A DNA stretch of 64,000 bases, taken from assembly GCA_029961685.1 (NCBI GenBank), contig JARWKL010000001.1, forward strand, positions 26,734,295 to 26,798,294, in the 5' to 3' direction. Numbering within the stretch: the stretch's first letter is position 1; each line of letters begins with the position of its first letter. The translations under genes and the position numbers were made by a program. Below the pieces are notes generated by a model that made no database searches, was not told the DNA's origin, and saw only the letters and a list, made by a program, of their open reading frames with translations. This document shows, piece after piece, positions 54,379-64,000 of this stretch. The stretch comes from Aristolochia californica (lineage: Eukaryota > Streptophyta > Magnoliopsida > Piperales > Aristolochiaceae).

Positions 54379-55580
54379 GCGAAAACTCAAAGTTTTGTTT
54401 TAAGAAAAAAGAGTACTTTTAGAATGGAAATGCACATTGCACAAATGTAGAGAGAGATAATTCCAAAGAGTTTCTATAATTTTTAGGGATTGTAAGCTCT
54501 TCTTAGTTTTTATATATCAGGTTTTGCAATCGTCTGGAAAAAGGGAGAGGCAGGGATTTTTAATTGAGTCTTGACTCCCGATCCATAAGTCATTTCTTAG
54601 GGTAATATAGCCCGTTACGCATGATAAATCACTTTACAATCATCCTTGATCGTTGGGTCAGCTTTTTGTAGATGGGTAAAATAATGGCTCGTTTGACTCG
54701 AGTAAATATCCCACCACACGTTCACTTGAGAATTTAATGAGCGTTTGTTATTCTCTTCAAAAGCTTTGGTTCCATAGGTGATTTGCATCTTTAACTTGTT
54801 TAAAACATGCAAATCCATTTTTTATGCATGTGTGGAGGAAATCTTTTTCTTATAAAATTCGAAGATGTTGCGGTTGAGCTAGTGGAATTTCCCAAACTTG
54901 GACAAAAAAACTTTTGTGTTTATTTGTGGTGTGTGAATAAATTTTATTTTCTTACATTTTTTATTGTTTTAAATTTTTTTCTGTACATGAATTCTAAAAT
55001 TGTCATTTTGTAGTGATCTATTTGCCTTTTTGGTTTGCGGGATGAAGGGAGAGCAAAAACTCAAAGTTTTGATTTATGAAAAAAGTGTACATCTAAAATG
55101 AAAATGCACAGGGCACAAATGTAGAGCGAGATGATTCAGAAGAGTTTCTATAATTTTTAGGGATTGTAAGCTCTTCTTAGTTTTTATATATCAGGTTTTG
55201 TAATCGTCAGGAAAAAGGGGGAGGCAGGGATTTTTAACTGAGTCTTGACTCCCAATGCATGAGTCATTTCTTTGGGTAATATAGCCCATTACGCATGATA
55301 AATCACTTTACAATTATCCATGATCGTTGGGTCAGCATTTTGTAGATGGGCAAAATAATGGCTTGTTTGACTCGGGTAAATATCCACCGCACGTTCAGTT
55401 GAGAATTTAATGAACGTTTGTTATTCTCTTCAAAAGCTTTGGATCCATAGGTGATTTGCATTTTGAACATGTTTAAAACATGCATATCCCTTTTTAAAAC
55501 ATGTGTGGAGGAAATCTCTTTCCTGTAAAATTCCAAGCTGTTGGGGTTGAACTAGTGGAATTTCCCAAACTCGGCCAACA

Positions 55581-55725
55581 AAACTTTTGTTTTCATTTGT
55601 GGTTTGTGATTAAATTTTCATTACTTACATTTGTTATTGTTTTAATTTTTTTTCCATACATGAACTCTAAAATTTTCATTTTGTAGTGATCTATTTGCGT
55701 TTTTGGTTTCCGGGATAAATGGAGA
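55581..55725 (+). repeat. 145-bp conversion tract, copy 2, in a mosaic monomer
   Basis: The monomer at 55441 begins as class A (CATGCATATCC, TTCCTGTAAAATTCC, GGCCAACAAAAC), then switches at about 55581 to the class B tract of 54234-54378 and stays class B (TTTTGTAGTGATC, GTGTACATCAAAAATG). Clean A-to-B mosaicism inside one monomer points to gene conversion or crossover. Confidence 0.8.
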
Positions 55726-58580
55726 GTGAAAACTCAATGTTTTGATTTATGAAACAAGTGTACATCAAAAATGAAAATGCACAGTGCACAAATGTAGAAC
55801 GAGGTAATTCCAAAGAGTTGCTGTAATTTTTAGGGATTGTAAGCTCTTCTTAGTTTTTATATATCAGGTTTTGCAATCGTCGGGAAAAAGGGAGAAGCAG
55901 GGATTTTTAACTGAGTCTTGACTCCCAATCCATAAGTCATTTCTTAGGGTGATATAGCCCGTTACACATGATAAATCACTTTACAATCATCCATGATCGT
56001 TGGGTCAGCTTTTTGTAGATGGGCAAAATAATGGCTTGTTTGACTCGGGTAAATATCCACCGCACGTTCAATTGAGAATTTAATGAGCGTTTGTTATTCT
56101 CTTCAAATGCTTTGGATCCATAGGTGATTTGCATTTTTAACATGTGTAAAACATGCATATCCATTTTTAAAGCATGTGTGGAGGGAAATCTCTTTCTTGT
56201 AAAATTCCTAGCTGTTGGGGTTGAACTAGTGGAATTTCCCAAACTTGGCAAGCAAAACTTTTTTGTTCATTTGTCGTGTGTGAATAAATTTTTTTTACTT
56301 ACATTTGTTATAGTTTTAAATTTTTTCCGTACTTGAACTCCCAAATTTTCATTTTATTGTGATCTATTTGCCTTTTTGGTATACGGGATGAAGGGAGAGC
56401 GAAAACTCAAAGTATTGTTTTAAGAAAAAAGAGTACATGTATAATGGAAATACCCAATGCAAAAATGTAGAGAGAGATAACTACAAAGATTTTCTGTAAT
56501 TTGTAGGGATTGTAAGCTCTTCTTAGTTTTTATATATCAGGTTTTGCAATCGTCAGGAAAAAGGGGGAGGCAGGGATTTTTAACTGAGTCTTGACTCCCA
56601 ATCCATAAGTCATATCTTAGGGTGATATAGCCCATTACGCATGATAAATCAATTTACAATCATCCATTATCGTTGGGTAAGCTTTTTGTAGATGGGCAAA
56701 ATAATGGCTTGTTTGATTCCAGAAAATATCCCACCGCACGTGCAGTTGAGAATTTAATGAGCGTTTGTTATTCTCTTCAAAAGCTTTGGATCCATAGGTC
56801 ATTTCCATCTTTAACATGTTTAAAACATGCAAATCCATTTTTTAAGCATGTGTGGAGGAAATCTCTTTCTTATAAAATTCCAAGCTGTTGGGGTTAAACT
56901 AGTGGAATTTCCCAAACTGGGACAAAAAAACTTTTGTGTTCATTTGTGGTGTGTGAATAAATTTTCTTTACTTATATTTGTTATTGTTTTAAATTTTTTT
57001 TCGTACATGAACTCTAAAATTTTCATTTTGTAATGATCTATTTGCCTTTTCGGTTTACGGGATGAAGGGAGAGCGAAAACTCAAAGTTTTGATTTATGAA
57101 AAAAGTGTACATCTAAAATGAAAATGCACAGTGCACAAATATAGAGAGAGATAATTCCAAATAGTTTCTGTAATTTTTAGGTACTGTAAGCTCTTCTTAG
57201 TTTTTATATATCAGGTTTTGCAATCGTCGGGTAAAAGGGGGAGGAAGGGATTTTTAACTGAGTCTTTACTCCCAATCCATAAGTCATTTCTTAGGGTAAT
57301 ATAGCCCGTTACGCATGATAAATCACTTTACAATCATCCATGATCGTTGGGTCAGCTTTTTGTAGATGTGCAAAAAAATGGCCTGTTTGGCTCAGGTAAC
57401 TATCCACCGTACGTTCAGTTGAGAATTTAATGAGCGTTTGTTATTCTCTTCAAAAGCTTTAGATCCATCGGTAATTTGCATTTTTAACATGTTTAAAACA
57501 TGCATATCCATTTTTAAAGCATGTGTGCAGGAAATCTGTTTCCTGAAAAATTCTAAGCTGTTGGGGTTGAACTAGTAGAATTTCCCAAACTTGGACAACA
57601 AAACTTTTGTGTTCATTTGTGGTGTGTGAATTAATTTTCTTTACTTACATTTGTTATTGTTTTAAATTTTTCCCGTACTTGAACTCCAAAATTTTCATTT
57701 TGTTGTGATCTATTTGCCTTTTTGGTTTACGGGATGAAGGGAGAGCGAAAACTCAAAGTTTTGTTTTAAGAAAAAAGAGTACATGTAATGGAAATGCACA
57801 ATCCACAAAAGTAGAGCGAGATAATTCCAAGAGTTTCTGTAATTTTTTGTGATTGTAAGCTCTTCTTAGTTTTTATATATCAGGTTTTGTAAATGTCGGG
57901 AAAAAGTGGGAGGCATGGATTTTTTACTGAGTCTTGACTCCCAATCCATAGGACATTTCTTAGGGTAATATAGCTCGTTACGGATGATAAATCACTTTAC
58001 AATCATCCATGATCGTTGGGTCAGCTTTTTGTAGATGGGCAAAATAATGGCTTGTTTGACTCGGGTAAATATCCCATCGCATGTTCACTTGAGAATTTAA
58101 TGAGCGTTTACTTTTCGCTTCAAAAGCTTTGGATCCATCAGTGATTTGCATCTTTAACATTTTTAAAACATGCAAATCCATTTTTTAAGCATGTGTGGAG
58201 GAAATCTCTTTCTTATAAAATTCCAAGCTGTTGGGGTTCAACTAGTGGAATTTCCCAAACTTGGACAAAAAAACTTTTCTGTTCATTTGTGGTGTGTGAA
58301 TAAATTTTCTTTAGTTACATTTGTTATTGTTTTAAATTTTTTTCCGTACATTAACTCTAAAATATTCACTTTATAGTGATCTATTTGCCTTTTTGGTTTA
58401 CGGGATGAAGGGACAACGAAAACTCAAAGTTTTGTTTTAAGAAAAAAGAGTACTTGTAGAATGGAAATTCACAATGCACAAATGTTGAGAGAGATAATTC
58501 CAGTGAGTTTCTAAAATTTTTAGGGATTGTAAGCTCTTCTTAGTTTTTATATATCAGGTTTTGCAATCTTCGGGAAAAAA

Positions 58581-58600
58581 GGGGGGGGGGGGGGGGGGGG
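58581..58600 (+). repeat. Poly-G tract, G20
   Basis: A run of 20 G replaces the usual four to six G of the GGAAAAAGGGGGAGGC block. It follows six A and is followed by CAGGG. It accounts for the 687-bp step. It is a possible slippage expansion and a possible G-quadruplex former; the exact length is also the kind of value that sequencing or assembly can get wrong. Confidence 0.93.
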
Positions 58601-60489
58601 CAGGGATTTTTAACTGAGTCTTGACTCCCAATCCATAAGTCAATTTCTTAGGGCAATATAGCCCGTTACGCATGATAAATCACTTTACAATCATCCATGA
58701 TCGTTGGGTCAGCTTTTAGTAGATCGGAAAATAATGGCTTGTTTGAGTTGGGTAAATATCCCACCGCACGTTCACTTGAGAATTTAATAAGCGTTTGTTA
58801 TTCTCTTCAAAATCCTTGGATCCGTAGGTGATTTGCATCATTAACATGTTTAAAACATGCATATCCATTTTTAAAGCAGGTGTGGAGGAAATCTCTTTCC
58901 TATAAAATTCCAAGTTGTTGGGGTTGAACTAGTGGAATTTCCCAAACTTGGACAACAAAACTTTTGCGTTCATTTGTGGTGAGAGAATAAATTTTCTTTA
59001 CTTACATTTGTTATTGTTTTAAATTCTTTCCGTACTTGAACTCCAAAATTTTCATTTTGTTGTGATCTATTTGCCTTTTTGGTTTACGGGATGAAGGGAG
59101 AGCGAAAACTTAAAGTTTTGATTTATGAAAAAAGTGTACATCTAAAATGAAAATGCACAGTGCAAAAATGTAGAGAGAGATAATTCCAAAGAGTTTCTGT
59201 AATTTTTAGGGATTGTAAGCTCTTCTTAGTTTTTATATATCAGGTTTTGCAATCGTCGTGAAAAAGGGGGAGGCAAGGATTTTTAACTGAATCTTGACTC
59301 CCAATCCATAAGTCCTTTCTTAGGGTAATATAGCCCGTTACGCATGATAAATCACCTTACAATAATCCATGATCGTTGGGTCAACTTTTTGTAGATGGGG
59401 AAAATAATGGCTTGTTTGACTCGGGTAAATATCCTACCGCATGTTCACTTGAGAATTTAATGAGCGTTTGTTATTCTCTTCAAAAGCTTTGGATCCATCG
59501 GTGATTTGCATTTTTAACATCTTAAAAAAGTGCAAATCCATTTTTTAGGCATATGTGGAGGAAATCTCTTTCTTATAAAATTCCAAGCTGTTGGGGTTGA
59601 ACTAGTGGAACTTCCCAAACTTGGACAAAAAAAATTTTGTATTCTTTTGTCGTGTGTGAATAAATTTTCTTTACTTATATTTGTTATTGTTTTAAATTTT
59701 TTTCCGTACATGAACTATAAAATTTTCATTTTGTAGTGATCTATTTGCCTTTTCGGTTTACGGGATGAAGGGAGAGCGAAAACTCAAAGTTTTGATTTAT
59801 GAAAAAAGTGTACATCTAAAATGAAAATGCACAGTGCACAAATATAGAGAGAGATAATTCCAAACAGTTTCTATAATTTTTAGGGATTGTAAGCTCTTCT
59901 TAGTTTTTATATATCAGGTTTTGCAATCGTCGGGTAAAAGGGGGAGGAATGGATTTTTAACTGAGTCTTGACTCCCAATCCATAAGTCATTTCTTAGGGT
60001 AATATAGCCTGTTACGCATGATAAATCACTTTACAATCATCCATGATCGTTGGGTCAGCTTTTTGTAGATGTGCAAAAAAATGTCTTGTTTGACTCGGGT
60101 AACTATCCACCGTACGTTCAGTTGAAAATTTAATGAGCTTTTGTTATTCTCTTCAAAAGCATTGGATCCATCGGTAATTTGCATTTTTAACATGTTTAAA
60201 ACATGCATATCCATTTTTAAAGCATGTGTGGAGGAAATCTCTTTCCTGTAAAATTCTAAGCTGTTGGGGTTGAACAAGTGGAATTTCCCAAACTTGGACA
60301 ACAACACTTTTGTGTTCATTTGTGGTGTGTGAATTAATTTTCTTTACTTATATTTGTTATTGTTTTAAATTTTTCCCGTACTTGAACTCCAAAATTTTCA
60401 TTTTGTTGTGATCTATTTGCCTTTTTGGTTTACGAGATGAAGGGAGAGTGAAAACTCAAAGTTTTGTTTTAAGAAAAAAGAGTACATGT

Positions 60490-61200
60490 AATGGAAATGC
60501 ACAATGCACAAATGTAGAGAGAGATAATTCCAAAGAGTTTCTATAATTTTTAGGGATTGTAAGATCTTCTTAGTTTTTATATATCAGGTTTTACAATCGT
60601 CGGGAAAAAGGGGGAGGCAGGGATTTTTAACTGAGTCTTGACTCCCAATCCATAAGTCATTTCTTAGGGTAATATGGCCCGTTACGCATGATAAATCACT
60701 TTACAATCGTCCATGACGGTTGGGTCTGCTTTTTGTAGATGTGCAAAAAAATGTCTTGTTTGACTCGGGTAACTATCCACCGTACGTTCAGTTGAAAATT
60801 TAATGAGCTTTTGTTATTCTCTTCAAAAGCTTTGGATCCATCGGTGATTTGCATTTTTAACATCTTAAAAAAGTGCAAATCCATTTTTTAGGCATATGTG
60901 GAGGAAATCTCTTTCTTATAAAATTCCAAGCTGTTGGGGTTGAACTAGTGGAACTTCCCAAACTTGGACAAAAAAACTTTTGTATTCTTTTGTCGTGTGT
61001 GAATAAATTTTCTTTACTTATATTTGTTATTGTTTTAAATTATTGTCCGTACATGAACTATAAAATTTTCATTTTGTAGTGATCTATTTGCCTTTTCGGT
61101 TTACAGGATGAAGGGAGAGCGAAAACTCAAAGTTTTGATTTATGAAAAAAGTGTACATCTAAAATGAAAATGCACAGTGCACAAATATAGAGCGAGATAA
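60490..61200 (+). repeat. Chimeric monomer inserted in the second round of the 57-63 kb repeat
   Basis: The left part, up to about 60820, matches the monomer before and around 60164 (GTGCAAAAAAATGTCTTG, TAACTATCCACCGTACG, GTTGAAAATTTAATGAGC). From the BamHI landmark onward it matches the monomer at 59491 (TAACATCTTAAAAAAGTGC, TTTTTTAGGCATATGTGG, GTGGAACTTCCC, GTATTCTTTTGTCGTGTG). A second switch lies near 61187-61195: ACAAATATAGAG, typical of the 59491/60164 junction, continues as CGAGATAATTCCAAGAG, typical of the 57461/58131 junction. Both parents are visible in the window. Confidence 0.85.
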
Positions 61201-61959
61201 TTCCAAGAGTTTCAGTAATTTTTTGTTATTGTAAGCTCTTCTTAGTTTTTATATATCAGGTTTTGCAAATGTCGGGAAAAAGTGGGAGGCGTGGATTTTT
61301 AACTGCAGTCTTGACTCCCAATCCATAGGACATTTCTTAGGGTAATATAGCCCGTTACACATGATAAATCACTTTACAATCATCCATGATCGTTGGGTTA
61401 GCTTTTTGTAGATGGGCAAAATAATGGCTTGTTTGACTCGGGTAAATATCCCATCGCATGTTCATTTGAGAATTTAATGAGCGTTTATTTTTCACTTCAA
61501 AAGCTTTGGATCCATCAGTGATTTGCATCTTTAACATGTTTAAAACATGCAAATCCATTTTTTAAGCATGTGTGGAGGAAATCTTTTTCTTATAAAATTC
61601 CAAGCTGTTGGGGTTCAACTAGTGGAATTTCCCAAACTTGGACAAAAAAACTTTTGTGTTCATTTGTGGTGTGTGAATAAATTTTCTTTAGTTACATATG
61701 TTATTGTTTTAACTTTCTTTTCGTACATTAACTCTAAAATCTTCGCTTTATAGTGATCTATTTGCCTTTTTGGTTTACGGGATGAAGGGAGAGCGAAAAC
61801 TCAAAGTTTTGTTTTAAGAAAAAAGAGTACTTGTAGAATGGAAATTCACAATGCACAAATGTTGAGAGAGATAATTCCAGTGACTTTCTGTAATTTTTAG
61901 GGATTGTAAGCTCTTCTTAGTTTTTATATATCAGGTTTTGCAATCTTCGGGAAAAAGGT

Positions 61960-61987
61960 GGGGGGGGGGGGGGGGGGGGGGGGGGGG
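61960..61987 (+). repeat. Poly-G tract, G28
   Basis: A run of 28 G, preceded by AAAAAGGT and followed by TGCAGG, at the same monomer position as the G20 run at 58581. The two monomers are partners in the 57-63 kb higher-order repeat, so the expansion predates that duplication and the length has drifted since. Confidence 0.93.
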
Positions 61988-62174
61988 TGCAGGTATTTTT
62001 AACTGAGTCTTGACTCCCAATCCATAAGTCAATTTCTTAGGGCAATATAGCCCGTTACGCATGATAAATCACTTTACAATCATCCATGATCGTTGGGTCA
62101 GCTTTTAGTAGATCGGAAAATAATGGCTTGTTTGAGATGGGTAAATATCCCACCGCACGTTCACTTGAGAATTT

Positions 62175-62200
62175 AATGAGCGTTTGTAGGTGATTTGTAT
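62175..62200 (+). repeat. 27-bp deletion removing the HindIII/BamHI landmark
   Basis: GCGTTTGT is joined directly to AGGTGATTTG. The usual TATTCTCTTCAAAAGC and TTTGGATCCAT between them are missing. This is the only monomer without any version of the landmark, and its partner at 58818 still has it, so the loss followed the duplication. Confidence 0.87.
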
Positions 62201-63526
62201 CATTAACATGTTTAAAACATGCATATCTATTTTTAAAGCATGTGTGGAGGAAATCTCTTTCCTATAAAATTCCAAGCTGTTGGGGTTGAACTAGTGGAAT
62301 TTCCCAAACTTGGACAACAAAACTTTTGCGTTCATTTGTGGTGAGTGATTAAATTTTCTTTACTTACATTTTTTATTGTTTTAAATTCTTTCCGTACTTG
62401 AACTCCAAAATTTTTATTTTGTTGTGATCTATTTGCCTTTTTGGTTTACGGGATGAAGTGAGAGCGAAAACTCAAAGTTTTGATTTATGAAAAAAGTGTA
62501 CATCTAAAATGAAAATGCACAGTGTACAAATGTAGAGAGAGATAATTCCAAAGAGTTTCTGTAATTTTTAGGGATTGTAAGCTCTTCTTAGTTTTTATAT
62601 ATCAGGTTTTGCAATCGTCGTGAAAAAGGAGGAGGCAAGGATTTTTAACTGAATCTTGACTCCCAATCCATAAGTCATTTCTTAGGGTAATATAGCCCGT
62701 TACGCATGATAAATCACCTTACAATAATCCATGATCGTTGGGTCAACTTTTTGTAGATGGGGAAAATAATGGCTTGTTTGACTCGGGTAAATATCCTACC
62801 GCATGTTCACTTGAGAATTTAATGAGCGTTTGTTATTCTCTTCAAAAGCTTTGGATCCATCGGTGATTTGCATTTTTAACATGTTAAAAAAGTGCAAATC
62901 CATTTTTTAAGCATATGTGGAGGAAATCTCTTTCTTATAAAATTCCAAGCTGTTGGAGTTGAACTAGTGGAATTTCTCAAACTTGGACAAAAAAACTTTT
63001 GTGTTCTTTTGTGGTGTGTGAATAAATTTTCTTTACTTACATTTGTTATTGTTTTAAATTTTTTTCCGTACATGAACTATAAAAGTTTCATTTTGTAGTG
63101 ATCTATTTGCCTTTTTGGTTTACGGGATGAAGGGAGAGCGAAAACTCAAAGTTTTGATTTATGAAAAAAGTGTACATCTAAATTGAAAATGCACAGTGTA
63201 AAAATGTGGAGCGAGATAATACCAAAGTGTTTCTGTAATTTTTAGGGATTGTAAGCTCTTCTTAGTTTTTATATATAAGGTTTTGCAATCGCCGGGAAAA
63301 AGGGGGAGGCAGGGATTTTTTACTGAGTCTTGACTCCCAATCCATAAGTCATTTCTTAGGGTAATATAGCCCGTTACGCATGATAAATCACTTTACAATC
63401 ATCCATGATCGTTGGGTCAGCTTTTTGTAGATGGGCAAAATAATGGCTTGTTTGACTCGGGTAAATATCCCACCGCACGTTCACTTGAGAATTTAATGAG
63501 CGTTTGTTATTCTCTTCAAAAGCTTT

Positions 63527-64000
63527 GGATCCATAGGTGATTTGCATCTTTAACATGTTTAAAACATGCAAATCCATTTTTTAAGCATGTGTGGAGGAAA
63601 TCTCCTTCTTATAAAATTCCAAGCTGTTGGGGTTGAACTAGTGGAATTTCCCAAACTTGGACAAAAAAACTTTTGTGTTCATTTGTGGTGTATGAATAAA
63701 TTTTCTTTAATTACATTTGTTATTTTTTTAATTTTTTTTCCGTACATGAACTCTAAAATTTTCATTTTGTAGTGATCTATTTGCCTTTTTGGTTTACGGG
63801 ATGAAGGGAGAGCGAAAACTCAAAGTTTTGATTGATGAAAAAAGTGTACATCTAAATTGAAAATGCACAGTGTAAAAATGTGGAGCGAGATAATACCAAA
63901 GAGTTTCTGTAATTTTTAGGGATTGTAAGCTCTTCTTATTTTTTATATATAAGGTTTTGCAATCGTCGGGAAAAAGGGGGAGGCAGGGATTTTTTACTGA
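63527..64000 (+). repeat. Partial class B monomer at the right edge
   Basis: This is the first 474 bp of a class B monomer, with CATGCAAATCC, GGACAAAAAAAC, CATGAACTCTAAAATTTTC and GTGTACATCTAAATTG. It ends after the G-run and shows no sign of the array stopping. Its last 170 bp are nearly identical to the part of the preceding monomer at about 63170-63330, including the variant GTAAAAATGTGGAGCG. Confidence 0.92.

Larger units (their letters stand above)
50742..60833 (+). repeat. Array segment 6: monomers 76-90
   Basis: Landmarks are at 50742, 51414 (GGCTCC), 52073, 52747, 53421, 54094, 54768 (GGTTCC), 55441, 56114, 56788, 57461 (AGATCC), 58131, 58818, 59491 and 60164. Classes in order are B B A B B B B A A B A B A B A. 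The step from 58131 to 58818 is 687 bp because of an expanded G-run; the step from 51414 to 52073 is 659 bp because of a 14-bp deletion. Confidence 0.95.
57130..63526 (+). repeat. 4/5-monomer higher-order repeat (two rounds)
   Basis: Round 1 consists of the monomers at 57461, 58131, 58818 and 59491. Round 2 consists of those at 60164, 60834, 61508, the landmark-less one near 62187, and 62853. Pairs are 57461/60164 (GTAAAAGGGGGAGGAA, GTGCAAAAAAATG, TAACTATCCACCGTACG, TTTTTCCCGTAC), 58131/61508 (CATCAGTGATTTGC, GTTCAACTAGTGG, TCTAAAATMTTC), 58818/62187 (expanded G-run, TTTTAGTAGATCGG, GTTGCAGG-type flank) and 59491/62853 (GATGGGGAAAATAATGG, GAATCTTGACTCC, AAAAAAGTGCAAATCC). The monomer at 60834 is an extra, chimeric one. 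The last three pairs are offset by 3362-3386 bp. Confidence 0.88.
60834..63526 (+). repeat. Array segment 7: monomers 91-94
   Basis: Landmarks are at 60834, 61508 and 62853; the one expected near 62187 is deleted. Classes in order are B B A B. The interval from 61508 to 62853 (1345 bp) holds two monomers, in which a G28 run gains what the deletion removes. Confidence 0.95.
1..64000 (+). repeat. Tandem satellite array, ~672-bp monomer, about 95 copies
   Basis: The whole window is a head-to-tail array of one AT-rich monomer, all copies in the same orientation. The landmark AAGCTTTGGATCC (HindIII abutting BamHI) or a point variant of it returns every 670-674 bp; 94 steps between 342 and 63527 give a mean of 672.2 bp. 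Other landmarks return with the same phase: GTTACGCATGATAAATCAC about 140 bp before the BamHI site, TTGAACTAGTGG (a SpeI site) about 115 bp after it, and GGTTTACGGGATGAAGGGAG about 270 bp after it. Copies differ mostly by scattered substitutions and 1-bp indels. No boundary of the array is visible at either end, so the true array is longer. Such arrays are usually centromeric, pericentromeric or subtelomeric heterochromatin; which one cannot be told from the sequence. I do not recognise the family. Confidence 0.98.

Noticed and set aside
58581..58600. Telomere-type or rDNA sequence suggested by the G-run
   Set aside because: The run is pure G at a site where other monomers have G4-G6. There is no TTAGGG, TTTAGGG or similar unit and no rRNA sequence.
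63566..63772. Plus-strand ORF of 68 codons with a hydrophobic C-terminus, and its relatives
   Set aside because: It overlaps the minus-strand frame and lies entirely within the monomer. Many copies are shorter or start at different codons, and the hydrophobic look comes from T-rich DNA read in frame.
1..64000. CRISPR array
   Set aside because: The period is about 672 bp and whole units are similar, so there are no short repeats with unique spacers.
1..64000. Transposon or retroelement origin (terminal repeats, target-site duplications, reverse transcriptase or transposase)
   Set aside because: I see no terminal inverted or long terminal repeats, no enzyme domains and no target-site duplications. 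Poly-A and poly-T stretches are short and internal.
1..64000. Internal subdivision of the monomer into two or four smaller repeats
   Set aside because: Apart from the short TTTAA..CATG triplet I found no similarity between halves or quarters of a monomer by eye; 672 being four times 168 is only arithmetic so far.

Overview
The window is one uninterrupted block of satellite DNA. From base 1 to base 64000 it is a head-to-tail tandem array of a single AT-rich monomer of about 672 bp, always in the same orientation. I followed the monomer by a nearly invariant BamHI-type site (GGATCC) that usually abuts a HindIII site (AAGCTTTGGATCC). There are 95 monomer copies of this position (one lost by deletion), the first at 342 and the last at 63527, so the mean period is 63185/94 = 672.2 bp; most steps are 670-674 bp. 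No protein-coding gene, rRNA, tRNA, CRISPR array, transposon or other unique sequence interrupts it.

The organism is a eukaryote, because an array of this length, period and hierarchical structure is typical of centromeric, pericentromeric or subtelomeric heterochromatin. I do not recognise the monomer and cannot assign a species. A plant is a reasonable guess from the size class and AT-richness, but that is inference only.

Monomers fall into two intermingled sequence classes. Class A carries CATGCATATCC and usually GAGTACATGTAGAATGG about 330 bp downstream; class B carries CATGCAAATCC and usually GTGTACATCTAAAATG. By the first marker I count 55 A and 40 B. A dominates 31.9-43.3 kb (16 of 17 monomers, with 11 in a row from 35965) and B dominates from 43.3 kb to the end.

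Over this lies a patchwork of recent local duplications: a 3-monomer repeat at 0.2-4 kb; a 10-kb (about 15-monomer) duplication linking 1-6.7 kb with 11-16.8 kb; a 3-monomer repeat at 27.5-30.9 kb; a dimeric higher-order repeat at 36-42 kb; an 8/9-monomer repeat linking 43-45 kb with 49-50 kb; tandem monomer duplications at 32-33 kb and 52.7-54 kb; and a 4/5-monomer higher-order repeat at 57-63.5 kb that contains two expanded poly-G tracts. Several of these copies differ by one or two whole monomers and contain chimeric monomers with visible switch points, which is the signature expected of unequal crossover or gene conversion.

Open reading frames of 60-102 codons recur on both strands at the same monomer positions. 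They are by-products of sequence homogeneity, not genes. Within each monomer a short palindrome, a triple TTTAA..CATG motif, an AAAACT/AGTTTT hairpin, a TATATAT motif and an AATAAA motif are well conserved; their function, if any, is unknown. All coordinates were read by eye and may be off by a few bases.
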